Shown here piece after piece: positions 20,697 through 30,950 of a DNA stretch of 64,000 bases. Source of the DNA: Diaporthe sp. PMI_573 (Eukaryota; Ascomycota; Sordariomycetes; Diaporthales; Diaporthaceae); contig JAJTUP010000045.1 of assembly GCA_021399435.1 (NCBI GenBank), positions 465,537-529,536 of the forward strand, read 5' to 3'. Numbering within the stretch: the first letter of the stretch is position 1; each line of letters opens with the position of its first letter. Below the pieces are notes generated by a model. It was not told the DNA's origin. It saw only the letters and a list, made by a program, of their open reading frames with translations, and made no database searches. The translations under genes were made by a program, and so were the position numbers.

Positions 20697-21948
20697 AAGT
20701 TCATCCTCGCTTGCTTTTCAAGAGATTTGTCTTTAGTGCCCGTGGGTATTGTTTACCATGCTCCAGTTGGTCAAAGGTCTGGCATATGATGTTGTTCGCG
20801 TTCCATTAAGCCTCAGTGCAGGTAGGCGTCATATACTCGGGACTGATAAGAGTCGAGACGACACTCGACATGCACCGATTGGGACAAGCTTCAGTCTACC
20901 AATAACATTCTTATTGTCGTCGCCTTCTTTAGCGCGGCTCAAGGACGAGTTCTTGGGCCCGACGCCACGGGCCAGCCGGTACGCTTACTAATTAGGCTGA
21001 CTTGAAGTCATTTTAGCATGAGGATGGTCTCGTGAACACGATACTAACGTATAACTCACTGACTCGGGTGGAATGGATTTGCCACAACAAATCAAGTGCA
21101 TCGCAGAAGATACAATGCCCAACGCAAGAAACACAGCGCTTGTTGTGTTTATTATTGCCCATTGTTGAGTTCCCGTACTTAGGTCATTCTCAAAGTGGAG
21201 TCTCAAAGAATCGGCTTCTGCAGTGGAAATCATCGTTCTTAGCTAGAGAGTCGGAAGTGGTGTTCAGGAGTGTGGGACACTTACTGTACGGTATCATCCA
21301 AGGTAAGGTCGACTTATGAATACGTGTAATCGGAATGAGCCATTGTACCTTTCCAAATCTGTTGCCAAAGCATAAGCTAAGCGAGCAGTGATGTACCTTT
21401 GTTAAATACCGTCTTGTTTCTACACCCTCTCTTGCTTGGGCAGGGGGGAACCTTAGCGTGATCCTACAGATCTACATGTACTGTACCTCGTCTTAGGCAT
21501 TCAAGTTCTTAAGGCCCTATAGTCGCAGTGTCGTTCGGCGTACTGTATGGCCACAGCTATCCCAATCGGAGTAATGGAAACCACCTTGGCACCAGAACTT
21601 TCCTACACAAGGACCTTACAACACATTACAGTACTGTACAGTACATATATTTATCATCTTCGATCAGTTTTTATTCTCAGCACGGTACTTTTGTTGCTAT
21701 GGCAAAGGATTGTCTGAATTAGTATAACATGCAGTATTTCGTCATGCTCATTCAGTGTCGAAACTTGCCATTATACTGTACCATCGCGGTGTTACAGTAC
21801 ATGGCGTGAGCCAAAGCAATCCTCCGCGGGTTTTGCGATCCTGATGAGTGTCCCCATACAGTACAGCACACACACACACACACACACAATTTATTAGAGA
21901 ACGGATATTCGCACCGGCTGTGAAATGCCAGGCTCGGCAGAAATGTCC
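20697..21948. other. no gene seen; CA microsatellite
   Basis: Short ORFs only. A (CA)11 microsatellite lies at 21867-21888, and CAGTACTGTA-type words recur (21628-21650, 21775, 21800, 21860). Confidence 0.45.
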
Positions 21949-22488
21949 TTAGAGCATGCGCAAGACCTTGTCGGCTTCTCTACAGAGCCGATAGGCGCGC
22001 TCCATCTGCTCGCCATACATGCCACGCTCGACATAGCTGAACACGCGGTGGTAGCCGGTCATCTTGGCATCACCGTGCGACAGCCGCCGCCGGCCCTCGC
22101 GGATGGCACGCGCAAACGGCATCGTCTCCAGTCCGCGGTCGTATTCCATCTTCCACTGCGACCAGGCACGCGCGACGGGGTCCCTGAAGAGTAGGATGAG
22201 ACGCATTTCTGGTCGGTATTGCCGAATGCGGGCCAGGCTTGGGGGCCAGTAGATGTAGACCGGAGGAGCCTCGCCGCGGAGCCTACCATCCCACTGCTCG
22301 AACAGGGCGTGGTAGACGTTGTAGTCTGGCTCCTCCCAGTCGACGGCTGTGCCTTCGTGGTCGAAGAAATGGGTCTCCTTGCGGGTTGCCATTTGGAGCT
22401 GGGGGTGCTCCTCGAGATAGCTGAACAGGGTGGTCGTGCCGCCCTTCTGGACACCTGCCACCAGGAAATGAACTCGTTCGTCAGCCAT
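21949..22488 (-). CDS. sulfotransferase-like protein, C-terminally short, 179 aa
   Basis: ATG 22488 opens a GC-rich frame beginning VHFLVAGVQKGGTTTLFSYL, the 5'-phosphosulfate-binding loop of PAPS-dependent sulfotransferases, followed by KETHFFDHEG and RLILLFRDPVARAWSQW, the 3'-phosphate-binding block. Such enzymes transfer sulfate from PAPS to an acceptor. The protein stops after READKVLRML, where relatives continue with a strand and about 80-100 more residues, so it is probably truncated and inactive. Composition is more GC-rich than the AT-rich flanks, and the closest-looking relatives I can recall are bacterial, so horizontal transfer is possible but untested. Confidence 0.7.
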   Translation of the reverse strand: MADERVHFLVAGVQKGGTTTLFSYLEEHPQLQMATRKETHFFDHEGTAVDWEEPDYNVYHALFEQWDGRLRGEAPPVYIYWPPSLARIRQYRPEMRLILLFRDPVARAWSQWKMEYDRGLETMPFARAIREGRRRLSHGDAKMTGYHRVFSYVERGMYGEQMERAYRLCREADKVLRML

Positions 22489-22802
22489 TAGAACGGATAT
22501 CTACCTGAACGCTGTTAGGTATATCGCCGAGCAGGTCAGTAGCTATACAGTATTTAAGGTGATCTATACAGCATAGATAGGATGCCACGGATTAAGTGCC
22601 TCCGGAAATTTAAGGTTTAATATTTCCGGGGTGGCCGAATCAGGGGGGTTGGCGGAATCGGGTTAACGATGTCAAATTAAACAATCTAAAACCAAAAATG
22701 TAAAATTTAAATAGTACACTAATCGTATCACCTAATATATAAACACACTGGACGCCAGCAATTTTGTCCTACCAAAAGCCTTGCGAATAAAGACACGCTA
22801 CT
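22489..22802. other. hAT 5' flank with pogo-end-like sequence
   Basis: Bases 22634-22670 (GGGGTGGCCGAATCAGGGGGG, with GTTGGCGGAATC following) resemble sequence at 26386-26430 and, as the reverse complement, 61571-61616. They look like a pogo-family terminal repeat. The rest is AT-rich untranslated sequence of the following hAT element. Confidence 0.45.
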
Positions 22803-25235
22803 ATGGTATTAGATTATTTAAATACAGATCGTCAATGGATAATTCGAAGAACACTGAGGAGTGGGCAATATTACCAAGCCTGGGCGATAATGACTTGTGG
22901 AAGCATAATTACGAGCAAGACTTTTCTTATCTCCTTACCCACCAGCCTCCGCCTGAAGGACTTGATATCCAGTACGTTCGAAAGGTGCACCGCACCAACA
23001 AGTGATGAGGAGCAGAGAATCTTCCGCGTCTGGAAGGGATTCACGCTGGCCGAGCGCAGCAAAGATACCCTATCATGGGTATGGAACTACGGGGTCGAGA
23101 TTCAATCCAAAACATCCCGACGATGGATCTGTATGCCATGTGTGCGCCAGAAGACCCCCACGCCACAGTCATACGAATCCAAAGGCACCCAAAACGCTGA
23201 ACTCCACCTCTGGAAAGCTCACGGCTACTGGGATCCATCAGGACGACGATCAACACCGTCAGAGAAGAAAGGAGGCAAGAGGGTTCTTGCTTCTATTTCG
23301 GACTTCATGAGCCTCAAACGTTCCGATCCAAAGGAGCAAGCGCTGGCCAATAGCTTGATCAAACGCTTCGATCGAGGAGAGTTCCAGAAGCTCATTGTCA
23401 ACTGGATAGTCGAAAGCCAGCAATCGTTCAAGCAGGTTGAACACCCTCGATTGCAACAGATTTTCGAATACCTCAATCCGGCGGTCAAGGTTACGAGTGC
23501 GCACATTACGGCGAAGACTGTGCACAGACTGGCGGTTCAACAATTCGAGCGATATCATGGCACGGTCCAACAGGTCTTGAAGAGGTCGCCGGGTCAGATC
23601 CACATTGCCTTTGACGGCGCAAGGACTAGGAATCGTCACGCGTTATATGGCGTGACGGCTCTCTTCAGAGACCACGAGAATCAGCTCCAAAAAGTTGTGC
23701 TCGGCATTCCGGAGCTGGTAGAACGACATACTGGCGAGAACATTGCCGCCGAGATCCTCGAGATCATTAGGTCGTTTAGCATCGAGGACAAGGTCGGTTA
23801 CTTCACTCTCGATAATGCAGCAAATAATGAAACGGCAATGTCAGAGATTGCAGAAGAGCTGAAGTTCGACCCGGTTCAACGACGAGTTCGATGCATGGGA
23901 CACATCCTCAACCTTGTTGTTAAATCCCTTCTCTTTGGGAAGGATGTTGATGCGTTTGAGAAATCTCTCGTCAAGGAGGAGCCTTTGGCGAGAGCAACCC
24001 ATGACCAGTGGATGCGGAAGGGTCCTGTCGGGAAAGCGCATAACTTCGTCGTTTGGGTCCATCGGGCCGACTTACTGACTCAGTTGCTTCGTCAACTGCA
24101 ACAAGACTCATTTGCAGCTTCTGGCGATCCTGAAAGTGGAAAGCAACGGCCAGTTGACGTTGTCCTTGACAACGATACTAGATGGTTGTCCCAATACTAC
24201 ATGATAAAACGAATGCTTCGCTTGCAGCCCGTCTACGAAGAATTCATCGCCAAAGCCAAGAGGCTATTCCGAGACGCTCGGAAAGGTGAGGGTGGACAGA
24301 AGCTTCCTCCCTGCCTCGAGGAGTCGAGCTTCATCAACGAGAGCGATTGGGCGGTGCTGAGGACATTTGATGAGATACTCTCTGATTTCCACGTCGTTGT
24401 GCAAGTACTTCAGGGAGATGGACAGCCGCGATATCGATCGTCTGGAGTTAGGGAAGCTTTTGGTTCCATGACTGATGTGCTGGAGGCGTTCGAATTCCTA
24501 CTTGGGAGGCTCGAGGACGCAAAATCGCGTATTGAGAGGCATCCTGAACCAGAGCAATTCTGTGTCAATATCAACCTTGGCTGGAAGAAGCTCGATAAAT
24601 ATTACAATACTTTGAGGGACTCGCCAGCATACTACGCCGCCGCCGCCTTGCACCCTAGCCTACGATGGGACTATTTCGACGAGGTTTGGGGTCAACAGCA
24701 TCCGGGTTGGGTCGATGAAGCGAAGGAAATCGTGCAACGTCTTTGGGATACGGAATACAGAGACCTACAGATCACAGACACCTCTCCTGATGGTCCGGTT
24801 GTGAAGAGGCGAAAGACGACTTTGTCCTCCTTTGATCGGTATCGTAACCGATACCGTCAAAGCCAACCCTCCGCTGCTCAAGCGGATGAATATATCCGCT
24901 GGCAGGCCAGTGTGTCTGGGAGCGACAAGGACGTCGCAGACCCAGTTGAGTATTGGGTCCTCAAGAGGTTTGAGTATCCAAGGCTATCTCGAATGGCTCT
25001 TGACGTCATGACAGTGCCGGCCATGAGCTCGGAGTGCGAGAGACTGTTCTCCGCCACCGGGTTGATGGTCACGCCCCTCCGAAACCGCTTAGACGCTGGG
25101 ACGATTGGACTAATCCAAACGCTGCGATCTTGGTTACGCGCAGGCATTATCGAAGATGTCGATAGCATACTGCTTGACGATACAGCGTTACAGGAGGCTG
25201 TTGGACGGGCTGGCTTGGAGGAGCGCCAGGAGTAA
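22803..25235 (+). CDS. hAT transposase, about 800 aa, N-terminal frameshift
   Basis: A long frame contains all hAT blocks: a BED-like finger near residue 110 (RRWICMPCVRQ ... LHLWKAH), IHIAFDGARTRNRHAL (first catalytic Asp), VGYFTLDNAANNETA (second Asp), CMGHILNLVVKSLL, and the dimerisation domain (YPRLSRMALDVMTVPAMS, then CERLFS and LRSWLRAGII). The natural N-terminus is probably in another frame: ATG 22835 gives MDNSKNTEEWAILPSLGD, which runs into a stop at 23003, and the main frame picks up at TSDEEQRIFRVWKG. The 32 codons before that in the long frame look like noise. One indel near 22995 would explain this, so the copy may be inactive despite the long ORF. Confidence 0.85.
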   Translation: MVLDYLNTDRQWIIRRTLRSGQYYQAWAIMTCGSIITSKTFLISLPTSLRLKDLISSTFERCTAPTSDEEQRIFRVWKGFTLAERSKDTLSWVWNYGVEIQSKTSRRWICMPCVRQKTPTPQSYESKGTQNAELHLWKAHGYWDPSGRRSTPSEKKGGKRVLASISDFMSLKRSDPKEQALANSLIKRFDRGEFQKLIVNWIVESQQSFKQVEHPRLQQIFEYLNPAVKVTSAHITAKTVHRLAVQQFERYHGTVQQVLKRSPGQIHIAFDGARTRNRHALYGVTALFRDHENQLQKVVLGIPELVERHTGENIAAEILEIIRSFSIEDKVGYFTLDNAANNETAMSEIAEELKFDPVQRRVRCMGHILNLVVKSLLFGKDVDAFEKSLVKEEPLARATHDQWMRKGPVGKAHNFVVWVHRADLLTQLLRQLQQDSFAASGDPESGKQRPVDVVLDNDTRWLSQYYMIKRMLRLQPVYEEFIAKAKRLFRDARKGEGGQKLPPCLEESSFINESDWAVLRTFDEILSDFHVVVQVLQGDGQPRYRSSGVREAFGSMTDVLEAFEFLLGRLEDAKSRIERHPEPEQFCVNINLGWKKLDKYYNTLRDSPAYYAAAALHPSLRWDYFDEVWGQQHPGWVDEAKEIVQRLWDTEYRDLQITDTSPDGPVVKRRKTTLSSFDRYRNRYRQSQPSAAQADEYIRWQASVSGSDKDVADPVEYWVLKRFEYPRLSRMALDVMTVPAMSSECERLFSATGLMVTPLRNRLDAGTIGLIQTLRSWLRAGIIEDVDSILLDDTALQEAVGRAGLEERQE

Positions 25236-25239
25236 GGCA

Positions 25240-25600
25240 ATAGAAAGTTGTTGGAGATTACAAGTGTGAGGCGACCAAGTCGGTGGCAAGGTGTGGAAGA
25301 AGGAGGAACATTCTACAAGAAATCGTGCCTGTACATAAATAGTGGTTCCCCTACTGCACTTTGGGATAGAATTAAGCAATTAACATCTTCTCATTTCAAC
25401 AAAAGTTTCGGCGACGGGTTCCCGAATTGCCCGATTAGGAAATCCGAGTTAATGTGACAGGGGTCTTCCACGGGTTCAATATTATGGACATCAATCCACA
25501 GATGGCTTCGTGGACATCAATCCACGAGCACTTTGCTGAGTAAGCCGTCAATTCCATCCACAAAGTCGGATATTGACGTGGATGGATTGATTCCCTACCC
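25240..25600. repeat. 3' subterminal region of hAT element with ATCAATCCA repeats
   Basis: The words GGACATCAATCCAC (twice, 25487-25525) and GGATGGATTGATTCC recur, as do ATGGATTGA words at 37090-37230 next to another hAT fragment. No gene. I could not define matching terminal inverted repeats. Confidence 0.5.
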
Positions 25601-25602
25601 TG

Positions 25603-26363
25603 GTGCTTTATTTGCCGGCACATACATCGCACGTACTTCAACCTCTTGACTTGGGTGTATTTGCTTCGCTGAAGGTCGCTTACAAAGACGAAGCCGACCT
25701 TCTGAACTTCTACACTGAAAACACCGTATCGAGGAAGCAAATCTTCCTTTTTTGCTATCGGAAGGGTCGCCAGAAGGCTTTAAAAGAGTCAAATGTGCTT
25801 AATGGGTGGCGTGCAACTGGATTGTGGCCGGTGAATGTGGCCAAGCCACTACTTAGCATTCAACTCCTCGAAAACACTAAGAGCGAAGCCAAAAGAGCAA
25901 AATTAAACGACACCACGAGAAAGAGAAGACTCGAAATAGTCACCCCAGTGCCAATCAGTATCAAGAAAGTGGCGTTGTCGACACCCAGGGCGTCACGAGA
26001 AATCAGGCGTCTACACACGTTTTTTGATGAAGGCGAACACTCAATCGCAACACAACGGCTATTGTTCAGAAAGGTTGAAAAGGATACAACGAGAAAGAAT
26101 GGGAATTGGAGATGGCCCTCCGTGAGAATGAACTTCTCAAAGCACGATTGGAAGCGATCGTACCTGTCAAGAGGAAGAGGGTTGAAACGAGCCCCAACTC
26201 GAGGTTTGTCAACATTCGGGCAATCCGACGGGCGCAAATCGCGGCCGGGGCAATTGAGGCTGAGTCAGCAGATGAAGAAGGGTCTTCTGAATCAGAAACA
26301 CCAAGAAGTTGCATCGTGGTTGGTTCTTCTGACGAAAAAGACGAAGAGGAAGTCGATGGGTAG
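25603..26363 (+). pseudogene. pogo-type DDE transposase C-terminal remnant
   Basis: The frame starts inside the catalytic domain: LPAHTSHVLQPLDLGVFASL contains the last catalytic Asp region of pogo/Fot elements, followed by RKGRQKALKESNV and GWRATGLWPVN. Around 26095 the coding frame shifts by one; the other frame continues MALRENELLKARLEAIV and an acidic tail (ADEEGSSESETPR), ending at 26363. The N-terminal helix-turn-helix and the first two catalytic residues are missing. Dead 5'-truncated copy. Confidence 0.8.
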
Positions 26364-26385
26364 TTGTGGCGGGTGTGCGATTTTG

Positions 26386-26436
26386 GGTGGCCCGAATCAG
26401 GGGGTGTGGCCCGAGTGTGGGCCGGCCAACTTATCT
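26386..26436. repeat. pogo-family terminal repeat-like sequence
   Basis: GGGTGGCCCGAATCAGGGGG continues into TGTGGCCCGAGTGTGGGCC and CAACTTA. Its reverse complement aligns with 61571-61616. It lies just 3' of the pogo ORF, as expected for an element end. Confidence 0.55.
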
Positions 26437-27201
26437 GATACGCGGCCCTAGAACATGACTTTCCACAAGAACTCGAGTGGACACGTCACTAACGCACTGG
26501 CAGGAGACTTGCGACGCTTGATTGCTGGGCTAGCGTTCCGGTGTTTTATGGTCTCGTTCTGGCCAATGAACTCTTATCTGTCAACCTGTCGGGGTTCATG
26601 GTGCCTTACTGGCTCGTCCATTCAGCTACTTGAACCTTTCTGCATCTCGCCGGGAACCCACGGACGAAATCTCAGCGGCATTTGAGGCTCTCCCACATTG
26701 ATCATGCCATGGTTGTTTCCTTCTTGAGCTGAATTGAAATATTCAGGCAGCATCTCACTCAAGTCTGATGTGCGCCGAAACCAATACCGAAGCGAACGTC
26801 TCTGTACCTACATGGCACAAGACGATTGCATAATGTGACGCGGTGAAACGTGGTTCTCTCAGGAACGAGCAGAGGGCAAGAAGGAACGAAGTGAAAGACT
26901 GACCATGTTGATGTTCAAGGTCATGTCCACATAAACCAGAGATGTCGATTCGAGGTGCGAGCCAGCCAGCGGGCATACGCGCTTGGTTCCTTAACTTCGC
27001 CTACGGTGTACGGAGCTGCAAGCTTACATTTCTTCATTACTAAATATAATATTCAGGAGACATTTACACCGTATATGTCTTGTCCTAATATGTGCCGGCA
27101 TACTTCCAGACTATCCAGTGCCTTGGAGGTTAAGTCTTTCATTCGATGCCCGCCAGATCCGCTTAAGCGGTCATGTCCGCATCCTCAATGTACCAAGGGT
27201 C
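26437..27201. other. intergenic, no gene seen
   Basis: No protein-like ORF, repeat or motif I can support. It separates the pogo remnant from the 3' end of the GTPase gene. Confidence 0.4.
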
Positions 27202-28372
27202 CTAGAAGCCGCTTCCAACATGTGTGCCACAGCGGCAGTCTAGCCTGTAGCTACAATACAGCCTCTTCTGACATCTACCCCTACACACCTTACTGCCCGT
27301 CTCCTTCGTACACTCCTTCGGGAAGTGGCAGTCTTTCCAAACTTTAAGCAGATTCCTTAACTCTTGCTCCTCCTGTGTCATCTCCTCACCACTGGTCCAT
27401 CTCTCCATCAACGCCATTATCCCCTTCTTCTTTTTACTTTTCTCCAGCTCGTCAATCTTACCCTCCAGTTCCTTCCGATACCGCTTTCCCACAGCGGTGT
27501 TCTTCAGCATTATGTTTTTCCCGGCCTCGAGCTCGTTCATGAGGCTGATGATGGCTTCCGGGCAGTCCAGCAAGTCCTTGACGATAGAGGGAGGGTCGTC
27601 TTTGTTTCGATAGAGCTTGATGATGTTCTTCGTCCCGGCGAAGAAGTCGTTCCACTTATCCTTGATCCCTCTCTCCCTGCCGTCATCGACCTCTTGCACT
27701 TTACTAAGGACCGGAATAGACGATTGGAGACACCCGCGTCCTAGAATCGGTGAGACTAGGCGAAGTTGAGCCGTGAGATTATTGATGTCGGCGGTGGCGT
27801 CGCCGGCGGCATCGGAATTGCTAAAGTCGTGAAGGTAAACTGTGCCGGCAACAAAAGTCACTGACCCATCCCTCCTCAAACTTGAATTCTGGCTGTCTCG
27901 ACTGCAAACCACCTATGTCAGTTTCATCGCGTTGGGAAACCGGCTTGACAACTGTGGACGCTTACAGCTGCTTCAAGGCATGGGCGACTCTTAACAATAC
28001 AACCCAATTAGAGACAAAGTTATCCGTGAAGCAGGGCAGCTCAACAAACAGATACCCATGAAGAGGATCATCTGGCGACCAGTATCGCTGTTGAACAGTT
28101 CGGCTGATGAGCCATTTCTTCTCCGAGTCCTCGGGACCGGTGTCCCATTCATTCGGTTTCCCGGTGAAGTCCTTTATGAACTGGGGTTAAGTCTTAGCGA
28201 AGGGCAGAGCAGGGAGCCTTGAGGAGGAATACAGTGCTTTTCCCGGCGTTTGTTCGCCCGACCAAGCTACCGACAAATTTAGTCAAGATCTAGGCGCCGT
28301 CCAGGGATAAGCTCACAGTATGATCGCACAGGAGTCATCGCTGTAGCCGCCTCTTATCAGGTTCTGCGACAT
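27202..28372 (-). CDS. AIG1-type (G-domain) GTPase, four exons, 334 aa
   Basis: Four exons join in frame: 28372-28317, 28266-28233, 28180-27966 and 27901-27202 (total 1005 nt). Intron borders are GTGAGC/GGTAG (50 nt), GTATTC/CCCAG (52 nt) and GTAAGC/TGCAG (64 nt). Joining exons 1-3 builds the P-loop LLVGRTNAGKSTFIKDFTG, which no single exon contains. Exon 4 carries FVAGTVYLHDFSN, matching the strand that reads GIIYLHRISD in fungal AIG1-like GTPases, then a helical region and a Lys-rich coiled coil (about residues 245-275, LEKSKKKKG). The usual DTPGF switch motif is not obvious. These proteins bind GTP; fungal members are poorly studied. The precise fit of three tiny introns argues for a functional gene, but the short 34-nt exon needs RNA support. 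Confidence 0.75.
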
Positions 28373-28763
28373 CTTGGCCAGAGGAGAGAAGTGAGCGGCG
28401 GGGACCCGTGTGGGAATTTTCAATTAGTGTCGTAGCTTTCTGAGAAAATGAGGCGAGCGCAAACTGGCGGTGCGATTTGCGATTCTCGCAGCTGCGCGGC
28501 GGTCGTCCAGAAGCCCCGCGGAGGCTGCCCCGCGGCGGCTGCCTCGCCGCCTTCAATGCGCCGGTGCCCAAAGGCACGCAACCAGCGCCACCGTCCAAGT
28601 GACGCAACGGTGATGCGCCCACGTGACCAAGCCACAGCTGCACGTCGCCGTTCTGGGTGACCCCGCATATCCTACACGAAGTCGAGCATAAAAATATCTC
28701 AAGACCAGAAGTCAGGTCTCAACTCATTTGCCATCCAGCACACTCCCTGCGCAACTCTCCACC
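28373..28763. other. divergent intergenic region, GC-rich
   Basis: Lies between the divergently oriented GTPase and CorA-like genes, so both promoters should be here. A GC-rich block at 28480-28600 contains GCCCCGCGG-type repeats. A TATA-like AAAAATATC is at 28691 on the side of the CorA-like gene. Confidence 0.45.
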
Positions 28764-29763
28764 ATGTCAACAAATATGGAGTTGTCGATCGGCAATCTGA
28801 TTAGCCACCGCGCGAATAGGCCCAGCAGAGACTCTAAGACCCATACGAGTCCCCAGGATCGTGAAGCGGCGCTTTTTGATCCTTGGTGGGAGACCCGAGA
28901 TGCCGGGAACTTTGTCGAGAACTCCTTCCATAAGGACGCAGTCAAACAAAACGAGGTTTGGAGTACAAAGGGTCGAGTGCTAATCTTGAGCTTGGGATCT
29001 GCCTCTATGTTTTATATGAGGGATCTGGAGGCGCAAACCGAGAGAGTGGTGACGTACTCTCAAGTAGAAGAAGAAGAAGAATCCACTCGGCCGCCCAATA
29101 TGGGGCCTGTGGATGGACTCATGTTTACAGATCCTGACGAACTGCTCCGATATGGCTGGAAACACGGCTTGAGATTTTTCAAGCGTCAGTTGCTTGTTCT
29201 TGAGGACCTTGGGCGTGATTGGGTCGAAGCAATTGGCGTCGCTTTCCGGATCCCAGTCTACTTCTTTGCCCTGCACTGGGCGGACCCGGTCGACCATGCC
29301 TGGGGAATAGCTCGAATGCCCCTTGGCCACCGAACAAGGGAGCACAATATTCTCAGATATCGAGAGACCTTGCCAATCATCGTCAATGCTGATTCTAGCA
29401 AGTTCCCATTGTCCCGCCAGAGATCACTGTCCCTGCTGACCTGTTCAACTTGCGGAACCAACAGGCTTGAAACCCAGCCTAGCGTGCAATGCACAGCGAC
29501 CCCTTACCAACAAAGTCCGGCCACCCAATAGTAACGACCCTTATAGTGAGAGCGAGACATGCGAACAGCTCCTGAGCTTCTGGGGCTGCCCCGACCCCGA
29601 GGAGACAAACGGCGAATGGACAGGTTCGTGGTCTTTCATGCTACGGCGACTGGCTTCGCCAAGGTTGTCTTAAGCTCGGTTCTGACTCACAAGAAATAGC
29701 CGTACTCCTTGTCGACCCAAAGCCGTCCGCTTCTGAGCCGCTGAAGTGCAAGACTCAAGGGAA

Positions 29764-29771
29764 GCATGTGC
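29764..29771. repeat. 8-bp target duplication GCATGTGC, left copy
   Basis: Identical to 30943-30950. Eight-base duplications are the hAT hallmark. Confidence 0.95.
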
Positions 29772-30942
29772 CAGTGATGTTATTGGATTGGATTGGAGCT
29801 GGATCCGAGCCTCGATCCAATCCAGTCCAGACGTGGGGACAGGCAGCCTCCAGGATATCCAGAACCGATCCAGTTCATATTTTTACCCTTTTGGGACAAT
29901 CAATGAGCCGCTGAATAAGCAGACTTGGAGTAGAACTGTTCTTGTCCTTGGGTTATGACACCACCTAACTACGGAGCTCATGTTCTCTAGCAACTTGCGT
30001 CTCCAGTATGTTCTTCTCGCTTCCATCATCTTCGCCGCCTTCCTCTCCCTCACCCAGCCCATCCGCCCCAACTGTACTCCCTGCCTCACCCTCCATCAAA
30101 CCGATGGCAGAGTCATCAAATGCCTTCTGCTCCGGGCGACCATACCAAGCTCGTAAGCACTCGCTGGCTTCAATGACGTCCATCCGGAGCCGTGAGCGAT
30201 GATTTGGTGTTTCGATTCCAGGTGGTTTAAGGTAGTACAATTGCCCTTGCCGGAAATAGGAAGTCCCTGTTGGCGCTGCTGCTGTTCGCACAGATAACAG
30301 TACCAGAACGTCTTCGTCGGGTCCTGCTTGAGTTGTATGTCTTCACCATACTGCCAGACGACTGATGTCCTTTTCTTGGTGTGCTTTTGGGACTTTGCCA
30401 CAACAGAGTAGCGTACATATTGCTTCCCATTCAGCTTGAATTCGTCGGGTTCGATCAGGGTTCCGTCGGGGTCGTTTGGGCGAGGACTAATATATGTTGG
30501 AGCAAGAATAACTCTGTCAGAATCAGGACGGCGACCGCTGGCAGCACCGAAATAGCTGGAGATAGTGGCCATGGTGTAGCTGGTGAGTGGACTGTTCAGA
30601 CACGTCTGCCACAGTAGAAGGACTGCTGAAGTCGCGAGCGACGCGTTTGCCTCCGTGCTTTTAATAGCGTAGCAATCTGCACGCGTTGGATGTTAACCCA
30701 ATAGCGGAACGATAGTTCGCGCGTCGTGTCGTGGTCTGCGACGGCAGCTGCGACGGGAGACTCCTCATGACCACTCAATTAGGCTTAGCTCTTGCCTTAT
30801 CAGGTTAGACCATTGGAGCTCCAGGAGCTGGTTGCCAATCAATCCAATCCAGTCCAAATCTTCGAGAAACCCAAATCCAGTCCAGCCATTTTCCGACAAA
30901 TCCAGTCCAATCCAAATTGCCTCCAATCCAATAACATCACTG
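29772..30942 (-). mobile_element. non-autonomous hAT element, 1171 bp, internally deleted
   Basis: Perfect 21-bp terminal inverted repeats starting CAGTGATGTTATTGG are bordered by identical 8-bp duplications (GCATGTGC). Subterminal copies of CCAATCCAGTCC occur at both ends. The interior encodes, on the minus strand, a BED-finger N-terminus followed directly, one frame over, by the last part of the dimerisation domain (DVIEASECLRAWYGR) and an acidic tail. The whole RNase H-like catalytic core has been deleted. Its tail resembles that of the intact hAT at 55772-58643 (DIIEACECLRAWYGK), but the terminal repeats differ beyond CAGTGAT, so they are related families. It cannot move itself but could be mobilised in trans. 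Confidence 0.95.
30096..30572 (-). CDS. BED zinc-finger-only protein encoded by deleted hAT, 158 aa
   Basis: ATG 30572 to a stop at 30096. The protein has a disordered start, then KQYVRYSVVAKSQKHTK, VVWQYGEDIQL, and a complete BED finger (WYCYLCEQQQ ... LNHLESKHQI, C-x2-C and H-x4-H ligands). The last about 40 residues come from out-of-frame reading of the C-terminal transposase region after the deletion. If made, it would be a DNA-binding domain without a catalytic domain and might bind the element's own ends. Confidence 0.6.
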   Translation of the reverse strand: MATISSYFGAASGRRPDSDRVILAPTYISPRPNDPDGTLIEPDEFKLNGKQYVRYSVVAKSQKHTKKRTSVVWQYGEDIQLKQDPTKTFWYCYLCEQQQRQQGLPISGKGNCTTLNHLESKHQIIAHGSGWTSLKPASAYELGMVARSRRHLMTLPSV

Positions 30943-30950
30943 GCATGTGC
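30943..30950. repeat. 8-bp target duplication GCATGTGC, right copy
   Basis: Identical to 29764-29771. Removing the element and one copy leaves the CorA-like reading frame continuous across the site. Confidence 0.95.

Noticed and set aside
22803..26436. The hAT at 22.8 kb as an insertion inside a single pogo element spanning 22634-26436
   Set aside because: The two pogo-type ends are in the same rather than inverted orientation, and no 8-bp duplication could be found around the hAT.
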